The translations under genes were made by a program, and so were the position numbers. A stretch of DNA of 64,000 nt from assembly GCF_002920575.1 (NCBI RefSeq), contig NZ_PQSQ01000022.1:1-64000 (forward strand), written 5' to 3'. A model generated the notes under the pieces. The model did not search any database and was not told where the DNA came from. It saw nothing but the letters and a program-made list of their open reading frames with translations. The first letter of the stretch is position 1, and every line of letters begins with the position of its first letter. The DNA comes from Streptomyces sp. Ru73. GTDB taxonomy: Bacteria > Actinomycetota > Actinomycetes > Streptomycetales > Streptomycetaceae. Shown in pieces: positions 52,953 through 61,936 of the stretch.

Positions 52953-54314
52953 TCAGAGCACGGGCAGCATCTTGCGCAGCTCGAAGGCGGTGACCTCGGA
53001 GCGGTACTCCTCCCACTCCTGCTTCTTGTTGCGCAGGAAGAAGTCGAAGACGTGCTCACCCAGGGTCTCGGCCAGGAGCTCGCTGCGCTCCATGAGGGAG
53101 ATGGCCTCGCCGAGGTTCTGCGGCAGCGGCTCGATGCCCAGCGCGCGCCGCTCGGCGTCCGACAGGGCCCATACGTCGTCGTCGGCGCCGGCGGGGAGTT
53201 CGTACCCCTCCTCGATGCCCTTGAGCCCGGCGGCCAGCAGCACCGCGTACGTCAGGTAGGGGTTGGCGCCGGAGTCGATGGAGCGCACCTCGACCCGCGT
53301 CGAGCCCATCTTGCCGGGCTTGTACATGGGGACCCGGATCAGCGCGGAGCGGTTGTTGTGGCCCCAGCAGATGTACGAGGGGGCCTCGCCGCCGGCGCCC
53401 GCCGGGCGGTTGGCGCCGCCCCAGATCCGCTTGTAGGAATTCACCCACTGGTTGGTGATCGCGGAGGTCTCGGCCGCGTGCCGCAGCAGGCCCGCGATGA
53501 AGGACCGGCCGACCTTGGAGAGCTGGTACTCGGCACCCGACTCGTGGAAGGCGTTGCGGTCGCCCTCGAAGAGCGAGAGGTGGGTGTGCATGCCGGAGCC
53601 CGGGAACTCCGAGAACGGCTTGGGCATGAACGTCGCCTGCACGCCCTGCTCCAGCGCCACCTGCTTCATGACCAGCCGGAACGTCATGATGTTGTCGGCG
53701 GTGGAGAGCGCGTCGGCGTACCGGAGGTCGATCTCCTGCTGGCCCGGGGCGCCCTCGTGGTGGCTGAACTCCACCGAGATGCCCATCGACTCCAGCATCG
53801 TGATCGCCTGGCGCCGGAAGTCCATGCCGACGTTCTGCGGGGTGTGGTCGAAGTAGCCGGAGGAGTCGGCGGGGGTGGGCCGGCCGCCGTCCACCGGCTT
53901 GTCCTTGAGCAGGAAGAACTCGATCTCGGGGTGGGTGTAGAAGGTGAACCCGAGGTCCGAGGTCTTGGCCAGGATGCGCTTGAGGACGTAGCGCGGGTCG
54001 GCGTAGGACGGGGAGCCGTCCGGCATCAGGATGTCGCAGAACATCCGCGCGGTGCCGGGGGCCTCGGCGCGCCACGGCAGGATCTGGAAGGTGCCGGGGT
54101 CCGGCTTGGCGATCATGTCGGACTCGTAGACCCGCGCGAAGCCCTCGATGGCGGAGCCGTCGAAGCCGATGCCCTCGTCGAAGGCCTGCTCCAGCTCCGC
54201 GGGGGCCACCGCGACCGACTTCAGGAAACCGAGCACATCGGTGAACCACAGCCGTACGAAGCGGATGTCGCGCTCCTCGAGCGTGCGGAGCACGAACTCC
54301 TGCTGCTTGTCCAT
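52953..54314 (-). CDS. glnA2: GlnA2, glutamine-synthetase-like gamma-glutamylpolyamine synthetase
   Basis: 453 aa, GSI-like. Signatures: GFDGSAIEGFARVYESDM, EIEFFLLKD, FMPKPFSEFPGSGMHTHLSLF and VEVRSIDSGANPYLTYAVLLAAG. At the place of the GlnA adenylylation tyrosine (DLYELAPEE) it has DDVWALSDAE, so GlnE cannot modify it there. The S. coelicolor homologue is reported to glutamylate polyamines. ATG at 54314 follows AAGGA. No GlnR-type element is seen upstream. It is probably transcribed with glnE. Confidence 0.93.
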   Translation of the reverse strand: MDKQQEFVLRTLEERDIRFVRLWFTDVLGFLKSVAVAPAELEQAFDEGIGFDGSAIEGFARVYESDMIAKPDPGTFQILPWRAEAPGTARMFCDILMPDGSPSYADPRYVLKRILAKTSDLGFTFYTHPEIEFFLLKDKPVDGGRPTPADSSGYFDHTPQNVGMDFRRQAITMLESMGISVEFSHHEGAPGQQEIDLRYADALSTADNIMTFRLVMKQVALEQGVQATFMPKPFSEFPGSGMHTHLSLFEGDRNAFHESGAEYQLSKVGRSFIAGLLRHAAETSAITNQWVNSYKRIWGGANRPAGAGGEAPSYICWGHNNRSALIRVPMYKPGKMGSTRVEVRSIDSGANPYLTYAVLLAAGLKGIEEGYELPAGADDDVWALSDAERRALGIEPLPQNLGEAISLMERSELLAETLGEHVFDFFLRNKKQEWEEYRSEVTAFELRKMLPVL

Positions 54315-54381
54315 GTTCACCAATCCTTGCAGGTCGAACGGCCTGTCCACGCCCTCGCCCCGAGGCGGGGCGCGGCACGCC

Positions 54382-54409
54382 AGTATCGCGTGCGGGGGTT
54401 ACCGTCACA
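54382..54409 (-). promoter_or_regulatory. Predicted promoter of glnA2
   Basis: On the minus strand TGTGAC (54409-54404), a 16-bp spacer and GATACT (54387-54382), 68 bp upstream of the glnA2 start. A hairpin CGGCCCC...GGGGCCG at 54421-54448 lies just behind it. Nothing else clear is seen in the 54315-54642 gap. Confidence 0.4.
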
Positions 54410-54642
54410 TTACGTTGTCACGGCCCCTTCGGGCAGGCCCGGGGGCCGCCCGGGGTTTCGCGTTCCCCTGCCGTTCCGGCCCAACCGTTGACGCGCCCCT
54501 GACACCGTCCCGGCGCCGGTGGGAGCCTGCCCCTGCACAGCGCTGCACATCCGCACTGCCCGCACCGCTCCGGACCGCCGTCCGGCGGCCGGTACGTCGT
54601 GGCCCGCGGCACCCGCGAGGCCATCGGTCAAAGGGGTAACGC

Positions 54643-55710
54643 GTGAGACACACCGCCCGGGGCGCCGGCACCGTCCGGCGCCCCCGCTCCCGCCCGTCCG
54701 GCCGCCCGGCCGGCCGCATCGTCGCGGCGCTGGCCGCCGCCTGCGCCCTCGGCACCCCGGCGCTCGCGGCACCGGCCACGGCCGCCGAACGGCCCGTCGC
54801 ACCGCCGGCCGGGCCCTCCCCGGACGCACAGCGGGCCGCCGCCCACTGGACCGCCGCCCGCATGCGCGCCGCGCACCCGCTCGACCTGCCGGCCGGCGCG
54901 CGCCGGGAGCTGACCGCCGCGGCGGCCCGCGCGGCCGCGGACGCCTCGCCCGCCGTCCCGCGGGGCAGGCCGGCGACCGTCGCGCCCGCCCTGCCGTCCC
55001 CGTCCCTCCCCTCGCCCGCGCCGCGGTCCTTCCCGCAGCCCGGCGGGCCGTGGACCGGCGGCGGCAAGGTCGTACAGACCGCCGGCCGGGTCTTCTTCAC
55101 CTACAAAGGACGCCCGGCCTCCTGCTCCGGCGACGCGGTAGCCGGCAAGAACGGCAGTACGGTGCTCACCGCCGGGCACTGCGTGAAGCTGGACGGCGCC
55201 TGGCACACCGACTGGATCTTCGTGCCCGGCTACCACGACGGCCGGGCCCCGTACGGCAAGTGGGCCGCGGCCAGGACGCTCTCGACCCCGCAGTGGACCG
55301 CGAGCGAGGACATCGACTACGACGTCGGGGCCGCGGTCGTCGCGCCGCTGGGCGGCAAGCGCCTCACCGACGTGGTCGGCGGCCAGGGCGTCTCCTTCAA
55401 CTCCGGCTACCACCGGAAGATGTACGCCTTCGGCTATCCGGCGGCCGCCCCGTACGACGGCAACCGGCTGATCCACTGCAGCGGCACCACCACCAAGGAC
55501 CCGTTCTCCTCGAAGGACCACGGGCTGCCGTGCAACATGACCGGCGGCTCCAGCGGCGGGCCGTGGTTCCGCGCGTTCGACGAGAAGACCGGCACCGGCC
55601 TGCAGACGTCGGTGAACAGCTTCGGCTACACCTTCCTGCCCAACACCATGTTCGGGCCCTACTTCGGCAACGACGCGAAGAACCTCTACGTCAAGGCCCA
55701 GGCAAGCTGA
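54643..55710 (+). CDS. Secreted trypsin-like serine protease
   Basis: 355 aa. A long basic signal region (RIVAALAAACALGTPALAAP) with cleavage near ATAAE is followed by an Ala/Pro-rich propeptide (to about 130) and a chymotrypsin-fold domain. The catalytic triad is His in TVLTAGHCVK near residue 182, Asp in DIDYDVGAAVV near 227 and Ser in NMTGGSSGGPWF near 302. Cys residues around them fit disulfides. It should act outside the cell. GTG at 54643 is preceded by AAAGGGG. Confidence 0.92.
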   Translation: MRHTARGAGTVRRPRSRPSGRPAGRIVAALAAACALGTPALAAPATAAERPVAPPAGPSPDAQRAAAHWTAARMRAAHPLDLPAGARRELTAAAARAAADASPAVPRGRPATVAPALPSPSLPSPAPRSFPQPGGPWTGGGKVVQTAGRVFFTYKGRPASCSGDAVAGKNGSTVLTAGHCVKLDGAWHTDWIFVPGYHDGRAPYGKWAAARTLSTPQWTASEDIDYDVGAAVVAPLGGKRLTDVVGGQGVSFNSGYHRKMYAFGYPAAAPYDGNRLIHCSGTTTKDPFSSKDHGLPCNMTGGSSGGPWFRAFDEKTGTGLQTSVNSFGYTFLPNTMFGPYFGNDAKNLYVKAQAS

Positions 55711-55795
55711 TCCCCCGGCAGCTCGGCGATACCCCGCGGGGGTAAGGTGACCGGGAGTCCGTCACCCGTACGCCCCGCCCCCGTGGGAGACCCCG

Positions 55796-56248
55796 ATGCG
55801 CGCACAGCGGAAGGCCGCCGCCTGGTGCGGCCGGCTGCTGCTGTTCGCCGCGCTGGTGGCCGGCATCGTCACCATGCACACCTTCGGGCACCCGATGCCG
55901 GAGGAGGGGCACGGCGCCGCCGTGGCAGTCGCGGCGCACACGCCGTCCGGTCACGCCACGGCGGCGGATAACCCCATGGCCGCCGGGCCGGTCGCGCAGG
56001 CCCCGCCGCACGCCGGCGGGCACGCCTCGGCGCCCGGCCCGCACGGCATGGACCCCGGCTCGGTCTGCCTCGCCGTGCTCTCGGTCGGAGCGCTCGCGCT
56101 GCTGGCAGCGGGCGGGCTGCTCGTCCGGCGGCGTTCCGCTGAGTTGTCCGCCGCGGCCCCGGCGCGCCTGCTGCGTGCCCTGTGGCCGAACCCGCCGCCC
56201 CTCCCCCGTCACAGACGCCTCGCCCGGCTCGCGGTGCTGCGCGTGTAG
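55796..56248 (+). CDS. DUF6153-like His-rich membrane protein
   Basis: 150 aa. Two membrane helices (GRLLLFAALVAGIVTMHTFG near residue 12; VCLAVLSVGALALLAAGGLLV near 90) flank a 50-residue outer loop rich in His, Met, Pro and Ala (HPMPEEGHG, PPHAGGHA, GPHGMD). Histidines and methionines suggest copper binding. It lies 100 bp before a multicopper oxidase gene on the same strand, so a role in copper handling is likely. ATG at 55796 has GGGAGA upstream. Confidence 0.8.
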   Translation: MRAQRKAAAWCGRLLLFAALVAGIVTMHTFGHPMPEEGHGAAVAVAAHTPSGHATAADNPMAAGPVAQAPPHAGGHASAPGPHGMDPGSVCLAVLSVGALALLAAGGLLVRRRSAELSAAAPARLLRALWPNPPPLPRHRRLARLAVLRV

Positions 56249-56348
56249 CAGCGCGCCCGGCCGCCGACGTACGCACCGGCTCCTGCCCGTGCCCCGTCGT
56301 CGGCCCGCGCGCCCTGCTCCTCCACCCGCACACCACGAGGTGTTCTCC

Positions 56349-57986
56349 ATGCGTATGCACACCCGCCGCGCCGTGCTCGGCGCCGGCCTCGCCGCAGCGG
56401 GCGGCGGCCTGCTCGCCGCCTGCGGCTCCACCACTCCGTCCGGCACGGACCACGCCGGCCGCTCCGCCCGGACCACGAGCCGCCCCGAGGGCCCCGGCGG
56501 CTTCGTCTCTCCCGACGGCCCGGAGGCCGCAGCGGCCGAGAAGGCCCGCGCCGCCAGGGGCGGCACCGTCCGGGAGGTCGCCCTCACCGCCACCGCCACC
56601 CGCCTCGACCTCGGCGGCCGTACGGTCAGCAGCTGGGCCTACGGCGACGCGCTGCCCGGCAAGGAGATCCGGGTCACCGCGGGCGACACCCTCGCGCTCA
56701 CCCTGGCCAACCACCTCCCGCAGCCCACGTCGATGCACTGGCACGGCCTCGCCCTCCGCAACGACATGGACGGCGTGCCGGACCTCACCCAGCGTGCGGT
56801 CAGGCCCGGCGCGTCGTTCGCCTACCGCTTCACCGCCGCCCACCCCGGCACGTACTGGTTCCACCCGCACTCCGGCACCCAGCAGGACCGGGGCCTGTAC
56901 GCGCCGCTGATCGTGGAGGACCCCAGGGAGCCCCTGGCGTACGACAAGGAGTGGGTCGTCGTCCTGGACGACTGGGTCGACGGGGTGGACGGCTCCACCC
57001 CGGACGCCGTGCTCGCCGAACTCCGCCGGGGCATGGGCGGCATGGACCACGGCGACGGCGGCATGGACCACGGGGGCATGGACCACGGCGACATGGGGCA
57101 CGACATGGCGGGCATGTCGATGAAGGCCGCGGCGAAGCCCTCGCGCGGCGGCGGGCCCTCGCGGATGCTGATGGGCGCCACCAGCACGCTCCTCGGCGGT
57201 GACGCGGGCGATGTGGCGTACCCGTACTACCTGGTCAACGGGCGTACGGCGACCGACCCGCAGACCTTCCGCGCCCGGCCGGGCGACCGCATTCGCATCC
57301 GGCTGATCAACGCGGGCGGCGACACCGCCTTCCGGGTCGCGCTCGGCGGCCACGCGCTGACGGTCACCCACACCGACGGCTACCCGGTCGCGCACAGGAC
57401 CGCCGACACGCTGCTGCTGGGCATGGGCGAGCGCTACGACGTACTGGTCACCGCCAAGGACGGCGCCTTCCCGCTCACCGCGCTCGCCGAGGGCAAGAAG
57501 CGCGCCGGACTGGCCGTACTGCGCACCGGCGGCGGCGCGGCCCCCGACGCCTCCGTACGCCCCGCCGAGCTGTCCGGCAGGCTGCTCACCGCCGACCGGC
57601 TGCGGGCCGACCCGGCCGTACGGCTGCGGCGGCGCACCCCCGACCGCACCCTGACGTTCGACCTCACGGGCTCGATGGCGAAGTACGACTGGGCGCTCAA
57701 CGGCCGGCCGTACGACCCGGACGCGCGCTACCCGGTCCGCGCCGGCGAACGCGTACGGCTCACCTTCCGCAACGCGACGACGATGTGGCACCCGATGCAC
57801 CTGCACGGTCACACCTTCGCGCTCGGCGGCGCCGGCGGCCCGCGCAAGGACACCGCGATCGTCCTGCCGGGCAAGACCGTGCACGCGGACTTCGACGCCG
57901 ACAACCCGGGCCTGTGGATGCTCCACTGCCACAACGTCTACCACGCGGAGTCCGGGATGATGACGGTCCTCGGCTACCGCAAGTAG
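56349..57986 (+). CDS. Multicopper oxidase, Tat-exported lipoprotein
   Basis: 545 aa. The signal carries both a twin-arginine start (HTRRAVLGAGLAAAGGG) and a lipobox (LLAAC, Cys near residue 25), predicting a folded, membrane-anchored oxidase. Copper motifs: MHWHGLAL near 135, WFHPHSGTQQ near 175, HPMHLHGHTF near 480 and LHCHNVYHAESGMM near 525 with the type 1 Cys and axial Met. A Met/His-rich insert (GGMDHGDGGMDHGGMDHGD) at about 233-255 resembles those of cuprous oxidases such as CueO. Probable role: Cu(I) oxidation and copper tolerance. ATG at 56349 follows GAGG. Confidence 0.94.
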   Translation: MRMHTRRAVLGAGLAAAGGGLLAACGSTTPSGTDHAGRSARTTSRPEGPGGFVSPDGPEAAAAEKARAARGGTVREVALTATATRLDLGGRTVSSWAYGDALPGKEIRVTAGDTLALTLANHLPQPTSMHWHGLALRNDMDGVPDLTQRAVRPGASFAYRFTAAHPGTYWFHPHSGTQQDRGLYAPLIVEDPREPLAYDKEWVVVLDDWVDGVDGSTPDAVLAELRRGMGGMDHGDGGMDHGGMDHGDMGHDMAGMSMKAAAKPSRGGGPSRMLMGATSTLLGGDAGDVAYPYYLVNGRTATDPQTFRARPGDRIRIRLINAGGDTAFRVALGGHALTVTHTDGYPVAHRTADTLLLGMGERYDVLVTAKDGAFPLTALAEGKKRAGLAVLRTGGGAAPDASVRPAELSGRLLTADRLRADPAVRLRRRTPDRTLTFDLTGSMAKYDWALNGRPYDPDARYPVRAGERVRLTFRNATTMWHPMHLHGHTFALGGAGGPRKDTAIVLPGKTVHADFDADNPGLWMLHCHNVYHAESGMMTVLGYRK

Positions 57987-57995
57987 GGCACGCGG

Positions 57996-58034
57996 GCGGA
58001 ACGGGTCCCGGCCGCACGCCGGGGCCCGTTCCGC
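57996..58034 (+). terminator. Strong terminator after the multicopper oxidase gene
   Basis: 17-bp arms (57996-58012 and 58018-58034) with one mismatch and a CGCAC loop, just 10 bp past the stop. Confidence 0.8.
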
Positions 58035-58086
58035 GACGGCAACACCCCCGAAACCCGTACGCCCCACATAACGTCAGTCCGACGAA

Positions 58087-58102
58087 TACACTCGGCCGCG
58101 TG
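58087..58102 (+). promoter_or_regulatory. Leaderless-type promoter of nadE
   Basis: TACACT (58087-58092) is a good TAnnnT -10 ending 7 bp before the GTG at 58100. No ribosome binding site exists, so transcription probably starts at or next to the start codon. No clear -35 is seen. Confidence 0.45.
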
Positions 58103-59851
58103 CCTCGACTCCGCCTGGCCCTGCAACAGGCCGACTTCTGCGTGGGCGACCTCGCCCGCAACGCCGACACGCTCGTACGCCTCGCCCGGGAGGCGGCCGG
58201 ACGGGGCGCCGACCTCGTCGCGTTCCCCGAGATGGCGCTGACCGGCTACCCCGTGGAGGACCTCGCGCTGCGCCCCTCCTTCGTGGCGGCCAGCCGTGCG
58301 GCGCTGCACGGCCTCGCCGGCCGGCTGGCCGGCGAGGGACTCGGCGGGACCGCCGTCGTCACCGGCTACCTGGACCGCTGCGAGCAGGCCAGGCCGCGGT
58401 ACGGCCGCCCGGCCGGCGCCCCGCAGAACGCCGCCGCCGTGCTGTACGACGGCCGGGTGGCGCTCACCTTCGCCAAGCACCATCTGCCCAACTACGGCGT
58501 CTTCGACGAGTACCGGTACTTCGTGCCCGGCGACACGCTGCCCGTCGTCCGGCTGCACGGCGTCGACATCGCCCTCGCCATCTGCGAGGACCTGTGGCAG
58601 GACGGCGGCCGGGTGCCGGCGGCCCGTACGGCCGGCGCGGGACTGCTGCTGTCCGTCAACGCCTCTCCGTACGAGCGGGACAAGGACGACACCCGGCTGG
58701 AGCTGGTGAGCAAGCGGGCCCAGGAGGCCGGCTGCACGACGGCGTACCTGGCGATGACCGGCGGCCAGGACGACCTGGTCTTCGACGGGGACTCGATCGT
58801 GGTGGACGCGTCCGGCGAGGTGCTCACCCGGGCCCGGCAGTTCACCGAGGAGTGCCTGCTGCTCGACCTGGAGCTGCCGGCCGCCGCGCCGGAGCCGCCG
58901 TCCGGCGTGGTCGACGACGGGCTCCGGGTCGACCACGTCACCCTCTCCGCCGGGCCCCCGCCGTCCCGCGAGCCGCTGCCGGCGCCGGCCCCCGCGCCCC
59001 GGCTCGACGCCATGGAGGAGGTATACGGCGCGCTGGTCATGGGTCTGCGGGCGTACGTCACCAAGAACGGCTTCCGCAGCGTGGTGGTCGGGCTCTCCGG
59101 CGGCATCGACTCCGCGCTGGTCGCGGCGATCGCCGTGGACGCGCTCGGCGCCGGGAACGTGCACGGCGTCTCGATGCCGTCCCGCTACTCCTCGGCGCAC
59201 TCCAAGGACGACGCCGCCGAACTGGCCCGCCGCACCGGTCTGCACTACCGCACGGTCCCCATCGGGCCCATGTTCGACGCGTACATGGAGTCCCTGCCGC
59301 TCACGGGGCTGGCCGAGGAGAACCTGCAGTCCCGCATCCGCGGCACGACGCTGATGGCGATCTCCAACCAGGAGGGCCACCTGGTCCTCGCCCCGGGCAA
59401 CAAGTCCGAGCTGGCGTGCGGCTATTCGACCCTCTACGGCGACTCCGTGGGCGCGTACGGGCCGATCAAGGACGTCTACAAGACGGTCGTGTTCCAGCTC
59501 GCGAAGTGGCGCAACCGGGCGGCCGCCGAGCGCGGCGAGACACCGCCCGTCCCGGAGAACTCGATCGCCAAGCCGCCCAGCGCCGAGCTGCGCCCGGGCC
59601 AGGTCGACACCGACTCGCTGCCCGACTACCCCACTCTCGACGCCGTCCTGGAGCTGTACGTCGACCGCGACCTCGGCCACGACGAGATCATCGCCCGCGG
59701 CTTCGACCCGGAGCTGGTCACGCGCGTGCTGCGGCTGGTCGACACCGCCGAGTACAAGCGCCGCCAGTACCCGCCGGGCACGAAGATCTCCGCCAAGGGG
59801 TTCGGCAAGGACCGCCGGCTGCCGGTGACCAACCGGTGGCGCGAGGGGTGA
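58100..59851 (+). CDS. nadE: Glutamine-dependent NAD+ synthetase
   Basis: 583 aa, two domains. The N-terminal nitrilase-type glutaminase has the Glu-Lys-Cys triad: FPEMALTGYP (Glu near residue 45), FAKHHLPNYGVFDE (Lys near 119) and ALAICEDLW (Cys near 160). The C-terminal synthetase has the P-loop GLSGGIDSAL near 333 and GNKSELACGYSTLYGD near 434. It makes NAD+ from deamido-NAD using glutamine-derived ammonia. The GTG at 58100 seems to be leaderless. It is a housekeeping gene also near glnE and glnA2 in other Streptomyces. Confidence 0.95.
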   Translation: MPRLRLALQQADFCVGDLARNADTLVRLAREAAGRGADLVAFPEMALTGYPVEDLALRPSFVAASRAALHGLAGRLAGEGLGGTAVVTGYLDRCEQARPRYGRPAGAPQNAAAVLYDGRVALTFAKHHLPNYGVFDEYRYFVPGDTLPVVRLHGVDIALAICEDLWQDGGRVPAARTAGAGLLLSVNASPYERDKDDTRLELVSKRAQEAGCTTAYLAMTGGQDDLVFDGDSIVVDASGEVLTRARQFTEECLLLDLELPAAAPEPPSGVVDDGLRVDHVTLSAGPPPSREPLPAPAPAPRLDAMEEVYGALVMGLRAYVTKNGFRSVVVGLSGGIDSALVAAIAVDALGAGNVHGVSMPSRYSSAHSKDDAAELARRTGLHYRTVPIGPMFDAYMESLPLTGLAEENLQSRIRGTTLMAISNQEGHLVLAPGNKSELACGYSTLYGDSVGAYGPIKDVYKTVVFQLAKWRNRAAAERGETPPVPENSIAKPPSAELRPGQVDTDSLPDYPTLDAVLELYVDRDLGHDEIIARGFDPELVTRVLRLVDTAEYKRRQYPPGTKISAKGFGKDRRLPVTNRWREG

Positions 59852-59879
59852 GGCACCGGCACCGCGTACCGGAAGGGGC

Positions 59880-59917
59880 TTGACCTCAAGCGCGCTTGAG
59901 GCTGTTGGCTCGTGCCA
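59880..59917 (+). promoter_or_regulatory. SoxR-type (MerR-family) operator-promoter
   Basis: -35 TTGACC (59880-59885), a 19-bp spacer and -10 TTGGCT (59905-59910). Inside the spacer is the perfect 18-bp palindrome CCTCAAG-CGCG-CTTGAGG (59884-59901), the known SoxR box form CCTCAAG-n4-CTTGAGG. The long spacer is the mark of MerR-family activation by DNA untwisting. A -10 ending at 59910 puts the transcript start at the ATG (59917), hence leaderless. Confidence 0.75.
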
Positions 59918-60396
59918 TGACCACCACACGGGATCACACCGAGATCGCCCTGCTCGTCAGCCGCTTCTTCCGCGCCCTGGACGAGCGGAAGTTCGACGAG
60001 GGCTGGGCCCGCGCCTTCGTCACCGACGACGTCCGCACGGTGACGCCGATCGGCCTCGCCGAGGGAGCCGCTGCCGTGCGCCACACCGAGGAGGCGATCG
60101 GGCGGTTCGCGCGTACCCAGCACCTCTCCGCCGATGTCCTCGTCGACGCCGACGCCGCCTCCGGAACGGCCACCGCCTCCTGGAACGCGCACATGACCCA
60201 TGTGCACCGCCCCGCCACCCTGGAGCGGCGCGGCCCGGGCGCCGACCCCCTGTTCACGGTGGGCGGCCGCTACGACGCCGAGCTGCGCCGCACGGACGAG
60301 GGCTGGCGGTTCTCCCGGCTGGCCGTCGAGGCGCTCTGGACGACGGGGCAGCCGCCGGTCCTGCCCGAGGGCGTGGAGCCGGTACTGCCGCGGTGA
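59917..60396 (+). CDS. SnoaL-like (NTF2-fold) protein under a SoxR-type promoter
   Basis: 159 aa. It looks like an NTF2/SnoaL-like cone fold: IALLVSRFFRALDERKFDEGWARAFVTDDVRTVTPIG at the N-terminus, SADVLVDADAASGTATASWNAHMTH in the middle and GGRYDAELRRTDEGWRFSRLAVEALWTTG at the end. Family members are cyclases, hydroxylases or ligand-binding proteins of polyketide and detoxification routes. Control by a SoxR box suggests a response to redox-active compounds. No ribosome binding site precedes ATG 59917. No soxR gene is in the window. Confidence 0.83.
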   Translation: MTTTRDHTEIALLVSRFFRALDERKFDEGWARAFVTDDVRTVTPIGLAEGAAAVRHTEEAIGRFARTQHLSADVLVDADAASGTATASWNAHMTHVHRPATLERRGPGADPLFTVGGRYDAELRRTDEGWRFSRLAVEALWTTGQPPVLPEGVEPVLPR

Positions 60397-60416
60397 CCCG
60401 GCCGTACCAAAAGGAC

Positions 60417-60455
60417 ACGGCCGGCCGGGCGCCACGGGGGCGTCCGGCCGGCCGT
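60417..60455. terminator. Bidirectional hairpin between SnoaL-like and MFS genes
   Basis: ACGGCCGGCCGG and CCGGCCGGCCGT, perfect 12-bp arms with a 15-nt loop, between convergent 3' ends. Confidence 0.65.
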
Positions 60456-60472
60456 TGCCGTGACCGGGTGGC

Positions 60473-61681
60473 TCAGCCGAGCCGGGCCGGCTCGTGCCGG
60501 GCCTTGTCGTCGCTGGTCGCGACGATGCGGGAGCGGGACGGGGTGCGGTCCAGCAGCCCGGCCGTCACCGCGATCGAGAGGCCGACGACCGCCAGCACCG
60601 CGCCGACCAGCGTCGGGGAGGTCCAGCCCCAGTGCGCGGCGATCGCCGCGCCGCCGAGCCAGGCACCGCCCGCGTTCGCGAGGTTGAACGCGGAGTGGTT
60701 GGAGGCGGAGGCGAGCGTCGGGGCCTGCTCGGCCTTGTTCATCACCAGCATCTGCAGGGGCGTGGTGGTCATGAAGCCGACCGCGCCCAGGACGACGACG
60801 GTGACCAGGGCCGCCCACTGCGAGTGCACGGTGAAGTGGAAGACGACCAGGGTGACGGCGAGCGCCGCGAGCGAGCCGTACAGCGTCGGGCGCAGCGCCC
60901 GGTCGGTCAGCGGGCCCGCGGCGAGCGCGCCGAGGGTCATGCCGATGCCGAAGAGGGCGAGCACGACGGGCACGGTGCCCTCGCCGAAGCCGGTGACCTT
61001 GGTCATCATCGAGGCGAGGTAGCTGTAGACGGCGAACACTCCGGCGAAGCCGAAGACCGCGGTGAGCAGGCCGAGCAGCACCTGGCGGTTGCCGAGGGCG
61101 CGCAGCTCCTGCTTGACGCCGTTCTGCTCGTCACGCGGTACGTACGGGACGAGCTTGGCCAGCGAGGCCATGGCGAGCACGCCGATGCCGGCGACGACCA
61201 GGAAGGTCGCGCGCCAGCCGAGGTGCTGGCCGAGCAGGGTGGCGGCGGGCACGCCGACGATGTTGGCGACGGTCAGGCCGAGGAACATCGTGGCGACCGC
61301 GCGGGCCTGCCGGCCCTCCCGCACCAGGCGGGCCGCGACGACCGCGCCGACGCCGAAGAACGCGCCGTGCGGCAGGCCGGCCAGCAGCCGGCCGGCGACG
61401 AGCAGGCCGAAGGTGGGCGCGAGCGCCGACGCGAGGTTGCCGGCCGTGAAGACCGCCATCATGAGCAGCAGCATCCGCTTGCGGGGGATGCGCGAGCCGA
61501 GTGCGGTCAGCAGCGGGGCGCCGATGACGACACCGAGGGCGTAGGCGGAGACGAGGTAGCCGGCGGTGGGCACGGAGGTGCCCAGGTCGTCCGCGACGTT
61601 GGGCAGCAGGCCCATCATCACGAACTCGGTGGTGCCGATACCGAAGGCCGAGATCGCGAGTGCGAGCAGAGCCAAGGGCAT
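60473..61681 (-). CDS. MFS transporter, AraJ/drug-exporter type
   Basis: 402 aa, 12 predicted membrane helices. It begins MPLALLALAISAFGIGTTEFVMMGLLPNVAD, the well-known start of the DHA1/AraJ-like sugar or drug efflux group, with loop 2-3 motif ALGSRIPRKRMLLLMM and motif C-like GFAGVFAVYSYL. The substrate is probably a small hydrophobic compound. ATG at 61681. It is monocistronic; nothing but a promoter region (61682-61936) lies upstream, in which no operator is clear. Confidence 0.92.
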   Translation of the reverse strand: MPLALLALAISAFGIGTTEFVMMGLLPNVADDLGTSVPTAGYLVSAYALGVVIGAPLLTALGSRIPRKRMLLLMMAVFTAGNLASALAPTFGLLVAGRLLAGLPHGAFFGVGAVVAARLVREGRQARAVATMFLGLTVANIVGVPAATLLGQHLGWRATFLVVAGIGVLAMASLAKLVPYVPRDEQNGVKQELRALGNRQVLLGLLTAVFGFAGVFAVYSYLASMMTKVTGFGEGTVPVVLALFGIGMTLGALAAGPLTDRALRPTLYGSLAALAVTLVVFHFTVHSQWAALVTVVVLGAVGFMTTTPLQMLVMNKAEQAPTLASASNHSAFNLANAGGAWLGGAAIAAHWGWTSPTLVGAVLAVVGLSIAVTAGLLDRTPSRSRIVATSDDKARHEPARLG

Positions 61682-61936
61682 GAGTGACCTTTCAGGATCA
61701 AGGGGGGGACGCGCCCACGGTGGCGCGCGCGAGACGGGACAGCCTTAAGTTCTCTACGGGAACAAAGTCTCTCAGGTAATTCATTCCTGCGCGCGAACAG
61801 GGCGTTACAGGCACAAGTCACGACCCCGGAAGAGGGGAAAATGACGGAAACACGGCGCCGGACGCCACGGAAGAGCGGCGGGGCGGGGCCACCTCCGTGA
61901 CCCCGCCCCGCCGCGCCGCGTCCGGTGCCCGCCGGC

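Noticed and set aside
48899-52993. 1364-codon plus-strand open frame across tetR and glnE
   Set aside because: It is antisense to glnE, whose two nucleotidyltransferase domains are clear, and has no motif of its own.
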